NCBI RefSeq assembly: GCF_041429795.1
Contig: NZ_CP163424.1
Location: 434,001-498,000 of the forward strand
Length of the DNA: 64,000 nucleotides
Reading direction: 5' to 3'
Source: Algimonas porphyrae
GTDB lineage: Bacteria; Pseudomonadota; Alphaproteobacteria; Caulobacterales; Maricaulaceae
The notes under the pieces were generated by a model that had not been told where the DNA came from, ran no database searches, and saw nothing but the letters and a program-made list of their open reading frames with translations. Below, piece after piece: positions 54,460-63,055 of this stretch (the stretch's first letter is position 1; the number at the start of each line of letters is the position of its first letter). The position numbers and the translations under genes were made by a program.

Positions 54460-54461
54460 AC

Positions 54462-54845
54462 ATGCCGACCTATCGCGGCGGCTGTCACTGCGGCGCGGTG
54501 CGGTTCGAATTTGATGGCCCCGATCTGGTCGATGTGACCGACTGCAACTGCTCGCTCTGCGCCATGACCGCCTATGAGCATGTCTTCGTCCCTGACGCCG
54601 ATCTGCGCGTTCTGTCCGGTCGGGATCATCTGACCTCCTACCGGTTCGGGACACAGACGGCGGAGCATCTCTTCTGCCAGACCTGCGGGATCAAGCCGCT
54701 CTATCGCCCACGCAGCCACCCGGAGGCGTGGAGTGTCAATGCACGCTGCGTCGAGGGTCTGACGATCGCTCAGCGCATCGCTTTTGACGGCCAGAACTGG
54801 GACGAAAACATTACCGGGCTGCGCGCAACGCTGGACGGTGACTAA
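54462..54845 (+). CDS. GFA-family (glutathione-dependent formaldehyde-activating-like) zinc protein
   Basis: A 127-residue protein with the GFA zinc ligands: GGCHCGAVRF, then DCNCSLCAM, and CQTCGIKPL. The family was named for glutathione-dependent formaldehyde activation, but many members have no proven activity. It follows the metalloprotease stop by two bases, so the two genes are likely cotranscribed. Confidence 0.85.
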   Translation: MPTYRGGCHCGAVRFEFDGPDLVDVTDCNCSLCAMTAYEHVFVPDADLRVLSGRDHLTSYRFGTQTAEHLFCQTCGIKPLYRPRSHPEAWSVNARCVEGLTIAQRIAFDGQNWDENITGLRATLDGD

Positions 54846-55279
54846 GGGTGGGCAAAGGGTGGGTCGATGATCCAGAGCCTTGAAGCTGACCGATGGGCCT
54901 GAGAGATGGATCACCGGATTAAGTCCGGTGATGAAGGAGGGTAGAGGGCTGCCCCATCCTTTCGATAAGGATACTTCCACCTGTCCGTTCCCACCGACTT
55001 GATTGGTGGGTCCATCACCCAACCATCTCTGCTGGATAAAACGGCAGGAGATGGGCAACATGGTCGAGCCGGCCTGAGCGGAAGAATTGGGAAGGCGTTA
55101 GAGAGATAGAACCTCGCTTATGGCTTTTGGGACGATTGTTGTTTCAGCATTCTACCGCCAATCCCACAAATCCGATCCCCCTCCCTTTTCCATGCTTTCT
55201 TAGCCTCACCCACTACAGGCCGGGCACGCGATGCCCGGCGGGCCTGTTCGCTAGGGCCGGGATGACGTATGGCGCGGCC
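54846..55279. repeat. Palindrome-rich intergenic mosaic
   Basis: No gene recognised. It carries at least five inverted repeats: ATCACCGGA-5-TCCGGTGAT (54910-54932), ATCCTT-5-AAGGAT (54956-54972), CCCACC-9-GGTGGG (54990-55010), CCATCTC...GAGATGG with a one-base bulge (55023-55054) and GCCGGGC-7-GCCCGGC (55219-55239). The first resembles short extragenic palindromes common in alphaproteobacteria. It could be a transcript-end or structural RNA, or a nest of mobile palindromes. Confidence 0.6.
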
Positions 55280-55885
55280 ATGTCCTATCCGCCCCGCCAG
55301 AATATCGATGACGATCCGGCCTTTGTCCGGCGTATCATGGCCGATTACGGTTTCGCTCTGCTCGTCGTTGAAGGTCTGCACGCAACCCAATTGCCATTAT
55401 TATGGCGTGACGAGGGGCCGGAAGGGACGCTCTATGGACATCTGGCGCGGAACAATCCGATCTGCGATCATCTGGATGGCGGGGCGGCGCTGGCTGTGTT
55501 TTCAGGCCCGCATGGCTATGTATCGGCGCAGCTTTATGACGATCCAACCGTCCATGTCCCGACATGGAATTATGCTTCGGTTCAGCTGCGCGGGCGATTG
55601 CAGTCCCTGCCGGACGAGCATGTGCTGCCCCATCTCAACGATATGACACAGGCCTATGAAGGGCCTGACGGCTGGGCCGTTGCGGATGCGAAAGCCTATG
55701 TGGCGGCTCTACAAAACGGTATCCGGGCGTTCCGCCTTGTGGTGGAGACATGTCAGCCACTCCGGAAAATGTCTGCAAAGGCGGGTCCCGCCATGCAAAA
55801 ACGTATTATTGACGCGGCGCGCATGCGCGGTGAACACGCATTTGCCGACGAGATGACTCGCATAATGAAAAAGGAAACGCCGTGA
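55280..55885 (+). CDS. PaiB-like FMN-binding negative transcriptional regulator
   Basis: A 201-residue protein beginning MSYPPRQNIDDDPAFVRRIM, then LPLLWRDEGPEGTLYGHLARNN and VFSGPHGYVSAQLY, the hallmarks of the PaiB family of FMN-binding proteins (split-barrel fold). In Bacillus PaiB represses sporulation and protease genes; elsewhere function is unclear. The gene overlaps the crotonase by four bases (GTGA). The ATG at 55280 is preferred over the earlier one at 55262 because it matches the family start. Confidence 0.8.
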   Translation: MSYPPRQNIDDDPAFVRRIMADYGFALLVVEGLHATQLPLLWRDEGPEGTLYGHLARNNPICDHLDGGAALAVFSGPHGYVSAQLYDDPTVHVPTWNYASVQLRGRLQSLPDEHVLPHLNDMTQAYEGPDGWAVADAKAYVAALQNGIRAFRLVVETCQPLRKMSAKAGPAMQKRIIDAARMRGEHAFADEMTRIMKKETP

Positions 55886-56580
55886 CCGACCTTCTAAGCT
55901 ACGACCTCACTGATGATGTCGCGACCATTCGTCTCGACGATGGCAAGGCGAATGCCTTTTCCAATCTGATGTTTGACGCGATCAATGCGGCGATGGACCG
56001 CGCCGACAGGGAGGCGAAGATCATCGTCATTCGCGGACGTGACGGTATTTTCTCTGCCGGATACAATCTGAAGGAACTGATGCAGGGCGGCGACACAGCC
56101 GTGCAACTCGTCAAGCGGGGGTCCGACTTTGCGGTCCGGATGATGGAAACACGTAAGCCCGTCATTACGGCTGGCGATGGTCATATCGTCGCCTTGGGAG
56201 CCTTTTTGTTTCTGGCGGCGGATTACAGGATTGGGTGCAGCGATCATTCTGGAACCGCGTTCCAGGTCGGCTTGCCGGAAACGGCCAAGGGTCTTCCCAT
56301 GCATAATTTCGGTCGCGAACTGGCGGCGCCGCGTCTCAATCAGCGCTATTTCTCGCGTGCCTTTATCAATGGCGAAATGTTCTCGCCGGACGCGGCGGTC
56401 GATGTCGGCTATCTGGACGCCGCCGTGGATGATGTCGATGCCGGCGTGGCCAAGGCCGTCGCCTTCTTCAAAAGCGTCAGCCTGCATGCCTTTGCGATCA
56501 ACAAGCCGCGCGGTCATCAGACACTGCTGCCCGTGCTGAAACAGGCCATTATCGACGATATGGATCTGCAGATCGGCTGA
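55882..56580 (+). CDS. Crotonase (enoyl-CoA hydratase/isomerase) family protein
   Basis: A 232-residue crotonase-fold protein: DGKANAFSNLMFDAI, GIFSAGYNLKELMQG (oxyanion region), then VALGAFLFLAADYRIG. The ETAKGLP segment takes the place of the usual Glu-containing motif of enoyl hydratases, so the exact reaction is uncertain. It starts with a GTG overlapping the previous stop and precedes an alpha/beta hydrolase by 20 bases. Confidence 0.82.
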   Translation: MTDLLSYDLTDDVATIRLDDGKANAFSNLMFDAINAAMDRADREAKIIVIRGRDGIFSAGYNLKELMQGGDTAVQLVKRGSDFAVRMMETRKPVITAGDGHIVALGAFLFLAADYRIGCSDHSGTAFQVGLPETAKGLPMHNFGRELAAPRLNQRYFSRAFINGEMFSPDAAVDVGYLDAAVDDVDAGVAKAVAFFKSVSLHAFAINKPRGHQTLLPVLKQAIIDDMDLQIG

Positions 56581-56600
56581 GCGTCGACCCGGACGACCGC

Positions 56601-57491
56601 ATGCAGCGCGTCAGCATCACGCTGCCGGATGGCGATATGTCGGCTTTGCGCTTCGGCGATTCGGGCGCGCCGCTCCGGCTCGTCTTCTGTCATGCCAATG
56701 GATTCAATGCACAGAGCTACCGCGCGATCATCGAACCGCTCGGCATCGCAGCGCTGGCGCTGGATCTGCGCGGACATGGCCGCACAGCCCTGCCGACGCC
56801 TGTGTCCGACTTGCCGAACTGGCAGATATTCGCCGCGGATATTGCCCGGGTTTTCGATCAATGCGTCGACGGGCCCGTCGTGCTGGCCGGGCATAGTTAC
56901 GGGGCGGTCAGTGCGATCCTGGCGTTGCCGCAGATCGCACACCACCTTTCCGGCTATGTCGGCTTCGATCCCGTGCTGGTCCCGTGGCTGTTTCGCACGA
57001 TTGCCGCGACGCGCCGGGGCCGGGCCTATATGAAGCGCCGCATACCGATTGCGCGCAAAGCCGGGCAGCGTCGTACCGAGTTTGACAGTCTTGAGGCCGC
57101 GTTCAAGCGCTATCAGGGCCGCGGCGCTTTCAAAGGTGTGCCCGATCCCGTCCTGCGCAATTATCTGGAAGGCGGTCTGTCCCCCACGGATGAGGGGCGT
57201 GTGCGCCTGGCCTGCGATCCGGCGTGGGAGCAGGCGATCTTCGTTGCGCAGTCCCATGATCTATTCGAACAGGTGCCGCGACTTCCGGATAATTCGCGGC
57301 TGATTTTCGCCGGGGCGCGCGGGCGCGTCAGTACGCGGTCCCAACGCGGGACGCTGCAAAGGCTGCAACCACGCATATCGGTCGAATTCGAGCCCGAACG
57401 GGCCCACCTCTTTCCGCTGCACGATCCGGATTTCGCCGGCCGCGTCCTGCAGTCCGTCCTCAAGCGGGCGGGGCAAGATCCGCGATCGTGA
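56601..57491 (+). CDS. Alpha/beta hydrolase
   Basis: A 296-residue hydrolase. The oxyanion motif FCHANGFNAQSY and nucleophile elbow AGHSYGAVSA are typical of the lipase/epoxide-hydrolase group; the late HDP (LFPLHDPDF) could hold the catalytic histidine. No signal peptide, so cytoplasmic. Its 3' end overlaps the convergent thioesterase by 32 bases. Confidence 0.8.
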   Translation: MQRVSITLPDGDMSALRFGDSGAPLRLVFCHANGFNAQSYRAIIEPLGIAALALDLRGHGRTALPTPVSDLPNWQIFAADIARVFDQCVDGPVVLAGHSYGAVSAILALPQIAHHLSGYVGFDPVLVPWLFRTIAATRRGRAYMKRRIPIARKAGQRRTEFDSLEAAFKRYQGRGAFKGVPDPVLRNYLEGGLSPTDEGRVRLACDPAWEQAIFVAQSHDLFEQVPRLPDNSRLIFAGARGRVSTRSQRGTLQRLQPRISVEFEPERAHLFPLHDPDFAGRVLQSVLKRAGQDPRS

Positions 57492-58383
57492 CCGCGTCGA
57501 GCGCGTCGCGCTGTGTCCGGGTCGGCATCACCAGACGGCGCGTATTCAGATCGAACAGCGCCCCAGCCGCGTAACCGCCCGCCAAGGCCGCGCCATCGGT
57601 CTGATCGACGAAATTATGCATGATCGTGCGGACCATGCCGTCGCTCTGCGCTACGCCCGAACGCAATTCATAGGCAGTTCCAGGCGTGATGATTCGGTGC
57701 ATGACCAGACGCATTTCCAGCGCGACGGCTGAAAAGCCGGCGGCGATGAAGTCTGGATCGGCAAATTCCCCCCACCCTTCCCGAAACCAGCCGAGTGTGG
57801 TCGTTACCCGGCGAAAGATCTGGGAAAAGGGAATGTGACCGGCGGCCAGTGTTTCATGGGGCCGGAATATTCCGCCTCCGAGTGTCCCCACACCCGCCTG
57901 GTCCAAGGTGGCGGCATCGAAGGCCGGGACTGGCGTATCGATGGCGATGCTTCTGGCGCGCGCCGGGGCGGGCAGCTGGTCGCGCATCTTGTCTGCCGAC
58001 TCTCGCAGGCGGGACGGCCACCGGAATGTCCGGTTCTCCGGCAGGTAGACATGTTCGATATGCTCGCTCAGCGTCGCGGCAATCCGACCATCGAGATGGT
58101 ACATGACATGGCCGACCCGGGCCGTGCTGGCCTCCAGATCGATCAGCGCGCTCTCGATACGCAACGGCTGACCGGGCCGGGCTTCGGCCAAATATTTGAT
58201 GTGCACGTCCCGGGACCGGATGGTCGATACGGCTTTAGGCTGGAACGCGGTTTCCAGACCCAGCCGGACGAACAGGATCATGCGGGCCTGTTCGAATTTT
58301 TCCAGATAGATCGACATGTTGAGATGGCCGAGCTCATCACATTCCCATGCTGAACATTCGCCAGCCCATGTCGTGCGAAACAT
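57460..58383 (-). CDS. Double hot-dog acyl-CoA thioesterase
   Basis: A 307-residue protein with two hot-dog domains; the N-terminal domain has DELGHLNMSIYLEKFEQAR, the typical thioesterase sequence. The second domain (GGIFRPHETLAAGHIPF) is weaker. It hydrolyses acyl-CoA or hydroxyacyl-CoA; substrate unknown. The ATG at 58383 is chosen because it directly precedes the first domain. A Zur-like gene lies upstream. Confidence 0.8.
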   Translation of the reverse strand: MFRTTWAGECSAWECDELGHLNMSIYLEKFEQARMILFVRLGLETAFQPKAVSTIRSRDVHIKYLAEARPGQPLRIESALIDLEASTARVGHVMYHLDGRIAATLSEHIEHVYLPENRTFRWPSRLRESADKMRDQLPAPARARSIAIDTPVPAFDAATLDQAGVGTLGGGIFRPHETLAAGHIPFSQIFRRVTTTLGWFREGWGEFADPDFIAAGFSAVALEMRLVMHRIITPGTAYELRSGVAQSDGMVRTIMHNFVDQTDGAALAGGYAAGALFDLNTRRLVMPTRTQRDALDAVTIADLAPPA

Positions 58384-58396
58384 TGTCGGACAGGCC

Positions 58397-58831
58397 CTAG
58401 GCCGCCGCGCGGCAATCGGCACAGGTGCCGTAATGCTCAATCACGGACCGGGTGATTTCGAACCCGTCCGGCTTGCAGTCAGCGTGATCGTGGGCGTGGC
58501 GCTCCTCGACATGGCTGCAGGCTTCGCAAATGAAGAACTCGGCCAGATCGCCCTCATGGCTATGATCGCAGGCGATAAAGGCATTGAGCGCTTCGACCCG
58601 GTGCACGAGACCGAGGCGCGACAGGAAATCGAGCGCGCGGTAAACGGTGGGCGGTTTGGGGCTGCCGCGTTCGGGCTTGAGCTGGTCGAGTAGGTCATAG
58701 GCTTTGACGGCTCCGCCATCGGCGATGACCAGTTCCAGCACATGTTCGCGCAGCGGGGTGAACCGCTCGCCACTGGCTTCACAAAGCGCCCGTGCCGCTG
58801 CCAGCCTGTCTGTCATGTTCGCGGTTCCCAT
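58397..58831 (-). CDS. Zur-like Fur-family zinc regulator
   Basis: A 144-residue Fur-family protein with the DNA-binding RFTPLREHVLELV, then PTVYRALDFLSRLGLV, and zinc-type C-terminal residues (DHSHEGDLAEFF, CEACSHVEERHAHDHADC, CADC). The pattern of paired CxxC and His-rich loops and the shorter N-terminal arm resemble Zur, the zinc uptake regulator. I used the ATG at 58831 (MGTANMTDRL); the ATG at 58816 is an alternative. It lies 13 bases upstream of the thioesterase. Confidence 0.8.
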   Translation of the reverse strand: MGTANMTDRLAAARALCEASGERFTPLREHVLELVIADGGAVKAYDLLDQLKPERGSPKPPTVYRALDFLSRLGLVHRVEALNAFIACDHSHEGDLAEFFICEACSHVEERHAHDHADCKPDGFEITRSVIEHYGTCADCRAAA

Positions 58832-59013
58832 AGCGCACAGATAGGGGATGTGCGCCCGGATGGCAAAGGGCAATGGCCCGACCTGAAAAGCCCGGTTGAT
58901 GGGGGCAGACGGTTCGGCTATGGCGCGGGCTTAATAAATGACCCATGGGCGGCGCCGCACGAACGGGACGGGCGTTTCTCCCTTCCACTCTCCGACTTCA
59001 TCAAGAGGCGAAA

Positions 59014-59799
59014 ATGGCTGAAGAGCAGCAGATCAGCGTGACTGGCAATGTCATGTTCTACGAAAACCCGGTTCCGCTGAGCCGCGGTAAGCACGGAAAA
59101 TTCGGCGTCACGCCGACCGACAAGCCGTTTGAATTCATGGCGGATCAGCATTTTCTGCCGATCACAGCCCCGGAATTCGGCTCGGCTGCAGCCTCCTTCC
59201 CGATCATTTTTGCCGGTGAAGACCGCTCTCCGCTGGCCGTGATGGGCATCCGCACGGGCGAGAACCTGTTCATCGAGAACGGCGTCTATCATACGGATTT
59301 CTACATGCCGGCCTTTGCCCGCCGCTATCCGTTCGTGCTGGCCAACGATTCCAATAATGAGCGTTTCGTCGTCTGTGTCGACGAGGCCGCCGATTGCGTC
59401 ACCGACAAGAAACCCGCACAGAGCTTCTTCGAAAAGGACGACACATCGCAATATACGAAGGAAGCCTTTGAATTCCTGCAGAACTTCGAACGTGACCGTC
59501 AGGCGACGGCCACCATGGTCGAAGAGCTGAAGCGTCTGGACCTGTTCGAGCCGAAGGAAATGAACTTTCAGGGCAATAACCCGGATGGCAGCCTGGCCGA
59601 GCGTCAGAAAATCGCCGACTATTTCGCGATTTCCGAAGATAAGCTGCGTGCGCTTGATGCCGAAACGACCAAGAGCCTGGCTGATCGCGGCATTCTGGCC
59701 GTGGCCTATGCGCATCTGGTGTCGCTGTCCAACTGGCAGCGCCTGGTCAATATGACGCTGCGTCGCGCGACGGCGGAACAGGAGGCTGGCAAAGCCTAA
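59014..59799 (+). CDS. SapC family protein
   Basis: A 261-residue protein with the SapC features FPIIFAGED, PLAVMGIRTGENLF and FYMPAFARRYPFVL, then an acidic C-terminal half. The family was linked to S-layer secretion in Campylobacter, but most alphaproteobacterial members have unknown roles. The ATG at 59014 follows a GAGG ribosome site and starts MAEEQQIS. It is followed by a strong terminator. Confidence 0.85.
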   Translation: MAEEQQISVTGNVMFYENPVPLSRGKHGKFGVTPTDKPFEFMADQHFLPITAPEFGSAAASFPIIFAGEDRSPLAVMGIRTGENLFIENGVYHTDFYMPAFARRYPFVLANDSNNERFVVCVDEAADCVTDKKPAQSFFEKDDTSQYTKEAFEFLQNFERDRQATATMVEELKRLDLFEPKEMNFQGNNPDGSLAERQKIADYFAISEDKLRALDAETTKSLADRGILAVAYAHLVSLSNWQRLVNMTLRRATAEQEAGKA

Positions 59800-59825
59800 A
59801 GCAAAGCCAGACGATTGATGTCATC

Positions 59826-59853
59826 AAGCCCCGGCCCTTGCCGGGGCTTTTTA
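59826..59853 (+). terminator. Rho-independent terminator after SapC
   Basis: A 10-base perfect stem AAGCCCCGGC / GCCGGGGCTT with a 4-base loop (59826-59849) is followed by a T-run. It separates SapC from the convergent thioesterase gene. Confidence 0.85.
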
Positions 59854-59861
59854 TTGGCCCG

Positions 59862-60290
59862 TCAGCTTTCCTTGCCCATCAGAAACTGACCCGACAGGGC
59901 TGCGATCGGCGTGTCGAACCGGTCCTGCCAGGCCCGAACGCGGACATTGGCAACGCGGGCGCCCTGTTTAAAGATCTGTGCGCGCGCAAACGTGTCGACC
60001 GGATGCCCACGGCGCAGATAGTCGACCGTAATGCCGATTGGCTTGGGCAATTGCCGGTCGGGATTGTTCAGGATGATCTGGACGATGGCGCAGACTTCCA
60101 TGAAGCCGCCAACCCCACCGCCATGCAGGGCCGGAAGTGTCGCATTGCCGATATTGCTTTTACGGTAGGGCAGGATCAGGGTGAATTCCTCGCCCATGAA
60201 ATGCGGCTCGATCCCCAATGTCTGTGCATAGGGAATGCGGGTCAGCAGATCGCGAATGGTCTTCTCGGATGGAATGTCGGACAGGCTCAT
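59862..60290 (-). CDS. PaaI-type hot-dog thioesterase, second copy
   Basis: A 142-residue hot-dog protein with LHGGGVGGFMEVCAIV, the PaaI-type helix with Glu/Gly. Such enzymes clear acyl- or phenylacetyl-CoA. It overlaps the first copy by four bases (ATGA) and is last in the minus-strand operon from 62812 to 59862. Confidence 0.8.
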   Translation of the reverse strand: MSLSDIPSEKTIRDLLTRIPYAQTLGIEPHFMGEEFTLILPYRKSNIGNATLPALHGGGVGGFMEVCAIVQIILNNPDRQLPKPIGITVDYLRRGHPVDTFARAQIFKQGARVANVRVRAWQDRFDTPIAALSGQFLMGKES

Positions 60291-60799
60291 GACGGGTCTC
60301 CCGCAGTGTCGGGTCGTTGGCCTTTCGACAATCGCGCCTTGATGGCATCTTCGAAGGACAGGCGCGGCCCCGTGCTCATGAAAGTGCCCTGCGCCGTCGC
60401 GATCGGATCGCTCTCATCGCCGTCATGTGCAACGGCCCGCAGAAAGGCGACATGTTTGGTCGTCTTGTAGCATTCGGCCAATCCGATAATGGTCTCGCCC
60501 GGTTTGGCGGCGCGCTGATAATCGATCCGCAGCGACAGGGTCGCCAGTGCCCCCATCGTGTCGAAGCCGGTGAAGGCGGCCAGCCCGCAAGCCTGATCCA
60601 GCAGGGTCGTAACCGCACCGCCATGAACGACACGCGTCCGTGCATCGCCGATCAGATGCGTCGAATAGGGCAGGGAGAGCGTGGCCTGCCCTTCGTCGAT
60701 CGCGACGAATTTGATGCCGAGCTCATTGGCGTGGGGCGTGCTGGCAACCATCGCCGCCCCGACATCCCAGAATAGTTTCAGACGTTCATTCATATCCAT
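60287..60799 (-). CDS. PaaI-type hot-dog thioesterase, first copy
   Basis: A 170-residue hot-dog thioesterase: TRVVHGGAVTTLLDQACGLA (HGG..D/E motif) and TLSLRIDYQRAAKPGETI, with a longer C-terminal extension. I used the ATG at 60799 (MDMNERL). It lies 13 bases after the esterase-like gene and overlaps the next thioesterase. Two adjacent PaaI genes may act on related acyl-CoAs. Confidence 0.82.
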   Translation of the reverse strand: MDMNERLKLFWDVGAAMVASTPHANELGIKFVAIDEGQATLSLPYSTHLIGDARTRVVHGGAVTTLLDQACGLAAFTGFDTMGALATLSLRIDYQRAAKPGETIIGLAECYKTTKHVAFLRAVAHDGDESDPIATAQGTFMSTGPRLSFEDAIKARLSKGQRPDTAGDPS

Positions 60800-60812
60800 G
60801 GGATGTCGTCCT

Positions 60813-61961
60813 TTATGCGGCGTCGAGCGCGGCAAAGGCCGCATCGATAACCCGGTTGGCCCGGGGGTCGCCCATCAGATAGTTACGTTGACGGTTCATG
60901 ACATAGGCCCCGTGCAGCCCCGTTTTCGCATCGGCGAAGACGGCCGATCCGCCCCAACCGGAATGACCGACCGTGTCAGGGTGCGGACCGTAGGCATAAT
61001 TCGGATCGTTGCGCATTACGCCTGCGGCAAAGTCGATGGTAAACGGAAGGACGGCGTCCAGTCCCTTGATACGCGACGCCGTCGCCGCGTCTCTTGTCGC
61101 TTCGCTCAGAACTCTGCGCCCGGCGATCTGCCCATGGGCGAAAGCCCCCATCATCCGCCCAATCCCGGCAGCCGTGGCCTGACAATTGGACCCGGCCATT
61201 TCTGCCTCACGCCATTGTTCGCCGGAGATGCGCGCCGGCGATGACCAGGGTTTCAGAAAGGCGATCCGTTTGATCTCGGTAAGGCGCCCCAGATCGGCCA
61301 TGGCACGGGGTTTGACGGCCTGGGCCACACGGACGTGATCGCTCGGGTCAAGACCGATATGGACATCGGCTTTGGCCGGTCCAGCCAACTCGTCACTCAA
61401 GATTTGCCCCAGATGCCGCCCGTCCGGATCAACCCGTCGTGCGACTTCGCCGGCCAGAAAGCCGAACGTGATCGGATGGTAGCCGCTCTGACTGCCTGGC
61501 TCGAACAAGGGGGCCTGATCTTCCAGAATCTTGATCACGACGTCAAAGTCGATCCAGTCCTCGGGCGCGAAATCCGGATTGCGAATACCGGACAGGCCGG
61601 ACTGATGGCTCATCATCTGTCCAAGGGTCAACGCACCTTTCCCGTGCGCGCCGAAGGCGGGCCAGATTTCCGCGACGGGCTGTTCATAGTCGAGAAGGCC
61701 CTGTTCGACCTGCCAGGCGATGACGAGCGCCGCCATCGCCTTGCCGGAAGAATAGACGGAAAACAGCGTATCCGGCGCGACGGGCTGCGTCTTCTGGCGA
61801 TCGGACCACCCCGCCTGCACGTCGACGACGGGCTCGCCGTCTTTGAAGATTGCGACCTGACAGCCCAGCTCTTCCTCTTGCGCGAAGTTATCGAGGATGG
61901 CCGTTCGCACGGCTTCGAAGCCAGGATCGATCGTTCCGGATAGCGGGATAGTATCGCTCAT
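60813..61961 (-). CDS. Beta-lactamase-fold esterase (family VIII/EstB-like)
   Basis: A 382-residue protein with the motifs FSVYSSGKAMAA (Ser-x-x-Lys), SGYHPITFG (Tyr) and HSGWGGSAV (late His-x-Gly). It fits family VIII carboxylesterases, which use the beta-lactamase fold for ester hydrolysis. No signal peptide. It overlaps the kinase gene by four bases (ATGA), indicating a shared transcript. Confidence 0.8.
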   Translation of the reverse strand: MSDTIPLSGTIDPGFEAVRTAILDNFAQEEELGCQVAIFKDGEPVVDVQAGWSDRQKTQPVAPDTLFSVYSSGKAMAALVIAWQVEQGLLDYEQPVAEIWPAFGAHGKGALTLGQMMSHQSGLSGIRNPDFAPEDWIDFDVVIKILEDQAPLFEPGSQSGYHPITFGFLAGEVARRVDPDGRHLGQILSDELAGPAKADVHIGLDPSDHVRVAQAVKPRAMADLGRLTEIKRIAFLKPWSSPARISGEQWREAEMAGSNCQATAAGIGRMMGAFAHGQIAGRRVLSEATRDAATASRIKGLDAVLPFTIDFAAGVMRNDPNYAYGPHPDTVGHSGWGGSAVFADAKTGLHGAYVMNRQRNYLMGDPRANRVIDAAFAALDAA

Positions 61962-62812
61962 GGCGTGGTCTTTATGGTGAGGTTGGGGGCTGCGTCGTCA
62001 TGCGCACCCGTCGCTGCGGATTGGAGAAAATGCTGAGCCCGGATCAAGGGGAGTTCTCCGGCGTCGGCGGCATTGGCGGCCTGCATGACGGCAAAGATCG
62101 CCGACACGGCGCGTCCCATCGCTTCGCGGGGCGGAGTTCCGGACAGGCGATGGCCCAGATAGGCGGCAGCCAGCGCATCGCCGCCGCCATTGGGAACGCC
62201 CTGGAAACGGTCATGCATGATCGTATGTGTCCGACCCGCCTCGAACAGCATGGCCCCGATCTGCGGACCGGAGGTAACGGAGGTAACGAGCGTCTCGTTG
62301 ATCCCGGTCAGCGGGCGCGGCGGGATCGGGTCGTCTTCCGACAGATTGCCGGTCATGAAACGCCACTCCCAAAGATTGGGCGTGGCAATATTGGCGAGCG
62401 GGATCAGCCTGTCGCAGATCGCCTCGGCGCGATCCGCATCGATATAGAGTCCTTCGCGCGCCCGACTGCCATCGCCCATGACAGGATCGACGAGAACCAG
62501 TGGAGGGTTCAGCGTCCGGATGATCGTTTCCGCCAATTCGACATGCCCCGTTTCGCCCATATAGCCGGTCATGACGGCGTCGAAGGGCAGGCCCTGCTCC
62601 CGGGATTGGGTCTGCACGGCGTCCCACATATCCTCCAGCTGTGAGGACGGGACGATATTGCCACCCGGCGAACCCCAGCCGGGATGCCGCCCGAACAGGG
62701 TCGTCGGCAGGACCGTCACATCGATGCCCATACGGCGCAGCACGAAGGCGCTGACGACAGAGCCGACGTGGCTGGTCGCCGTGAAAGAGGATATCATCAG
62801 AACGCGGGTCAC
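61958..62812 (-). CDS. pdxY: Pyridoxal kinase (PdxY/PdxK-type)
   Basis: A ~284-residue ribokinase-fold kinase: SHVGSVVSAFVLRRMGIDV, then MTGYMGETGHV, LVDPVMGDGS and the anion-hole GGGDALAAAYLGHRL. It phosphorylates pyridoxal in the B6 salvage pathway. I chose the GTG at 62812, which puts the SHVGS motif at the normal distance from the start; a TTG at 62848, inside a tandem repeat, is the alternative. It is the first gene of a four-gene minus-strand operon. Confidence 0.85.
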   Translation of the reverse strand: MTRVLMISSFTATSHVGSVVSAFVLRRMGIDVTVLPTTLFGRHPGWGSPGGNIVPSSQLEDMWDAVQTQSREQGLPFDAVMTGYMGETGHVELAETIIRTLNPPLVLVDPVMGDGSRAREGLYIDADRAEAICDRLIPLANIATPNLWEWRFMTGNLSEDDPIPPRPLTGINETLVTSVTSGPQIGAMLFEAGRTHTIMHDRFQGVPNGGGDALAAAYLGHRLSGTPPREAMGRAVSAIFAVMQAANAADAGELPLIRAQHFLQSAATGAHDDAAPNLTIKTTP

Positions 62813-62824
62813 GTTTGGCGCGAT

Positions 62825-62869
62825 GCCCGTCGTTCGCCTGCCCGTCAATCGCCTGCCCGTCGTTCACCT
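62825..62869. repeat. Three tandem 15-base repeats
   Basis: Units GCCCGTCGTTCGCCT, GCCCGTCAATCGCCT and GCCCGTCGTTCACCT are contiguous (62825-62869) just upstream of the kinase start. Copies differ by one or two bases. It may vary by slippage and affect expression of the kinase. Confidence 0.75.
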
Positions 62870-63055
62870 GTCAGCAACCGCCTCTCAACAATCGTCCGCG
62901 CGGCAATTGGTTGACGCAATCCCGTGACGGTTCGTCGCAAAGGCCGAATCGTCAAACTTCGCCGGGCTAAACCGCTTGTTAAGCAAGACAGTCCATGAGC
63001 CGTTAACCATGGCGGGCCCTGTCCGCCTTCTATGTTCGACTGTGCGGGGGACGTG

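Noticed and set aside
54896-54932. CTGAGA-containing stretch that looked like part of a TPP riboswitch
   Set aside because: The thi-box pairing and second conserved half are absent, and the downstream gene is PaiB-like; it is better explained as an extragenic palindrome.
62935-63010. TTAA-rich stretch resembling a CtrA site before the last gene
   Set aside because: The spacing between TTAA halves is 8 or more than 20, not 7.
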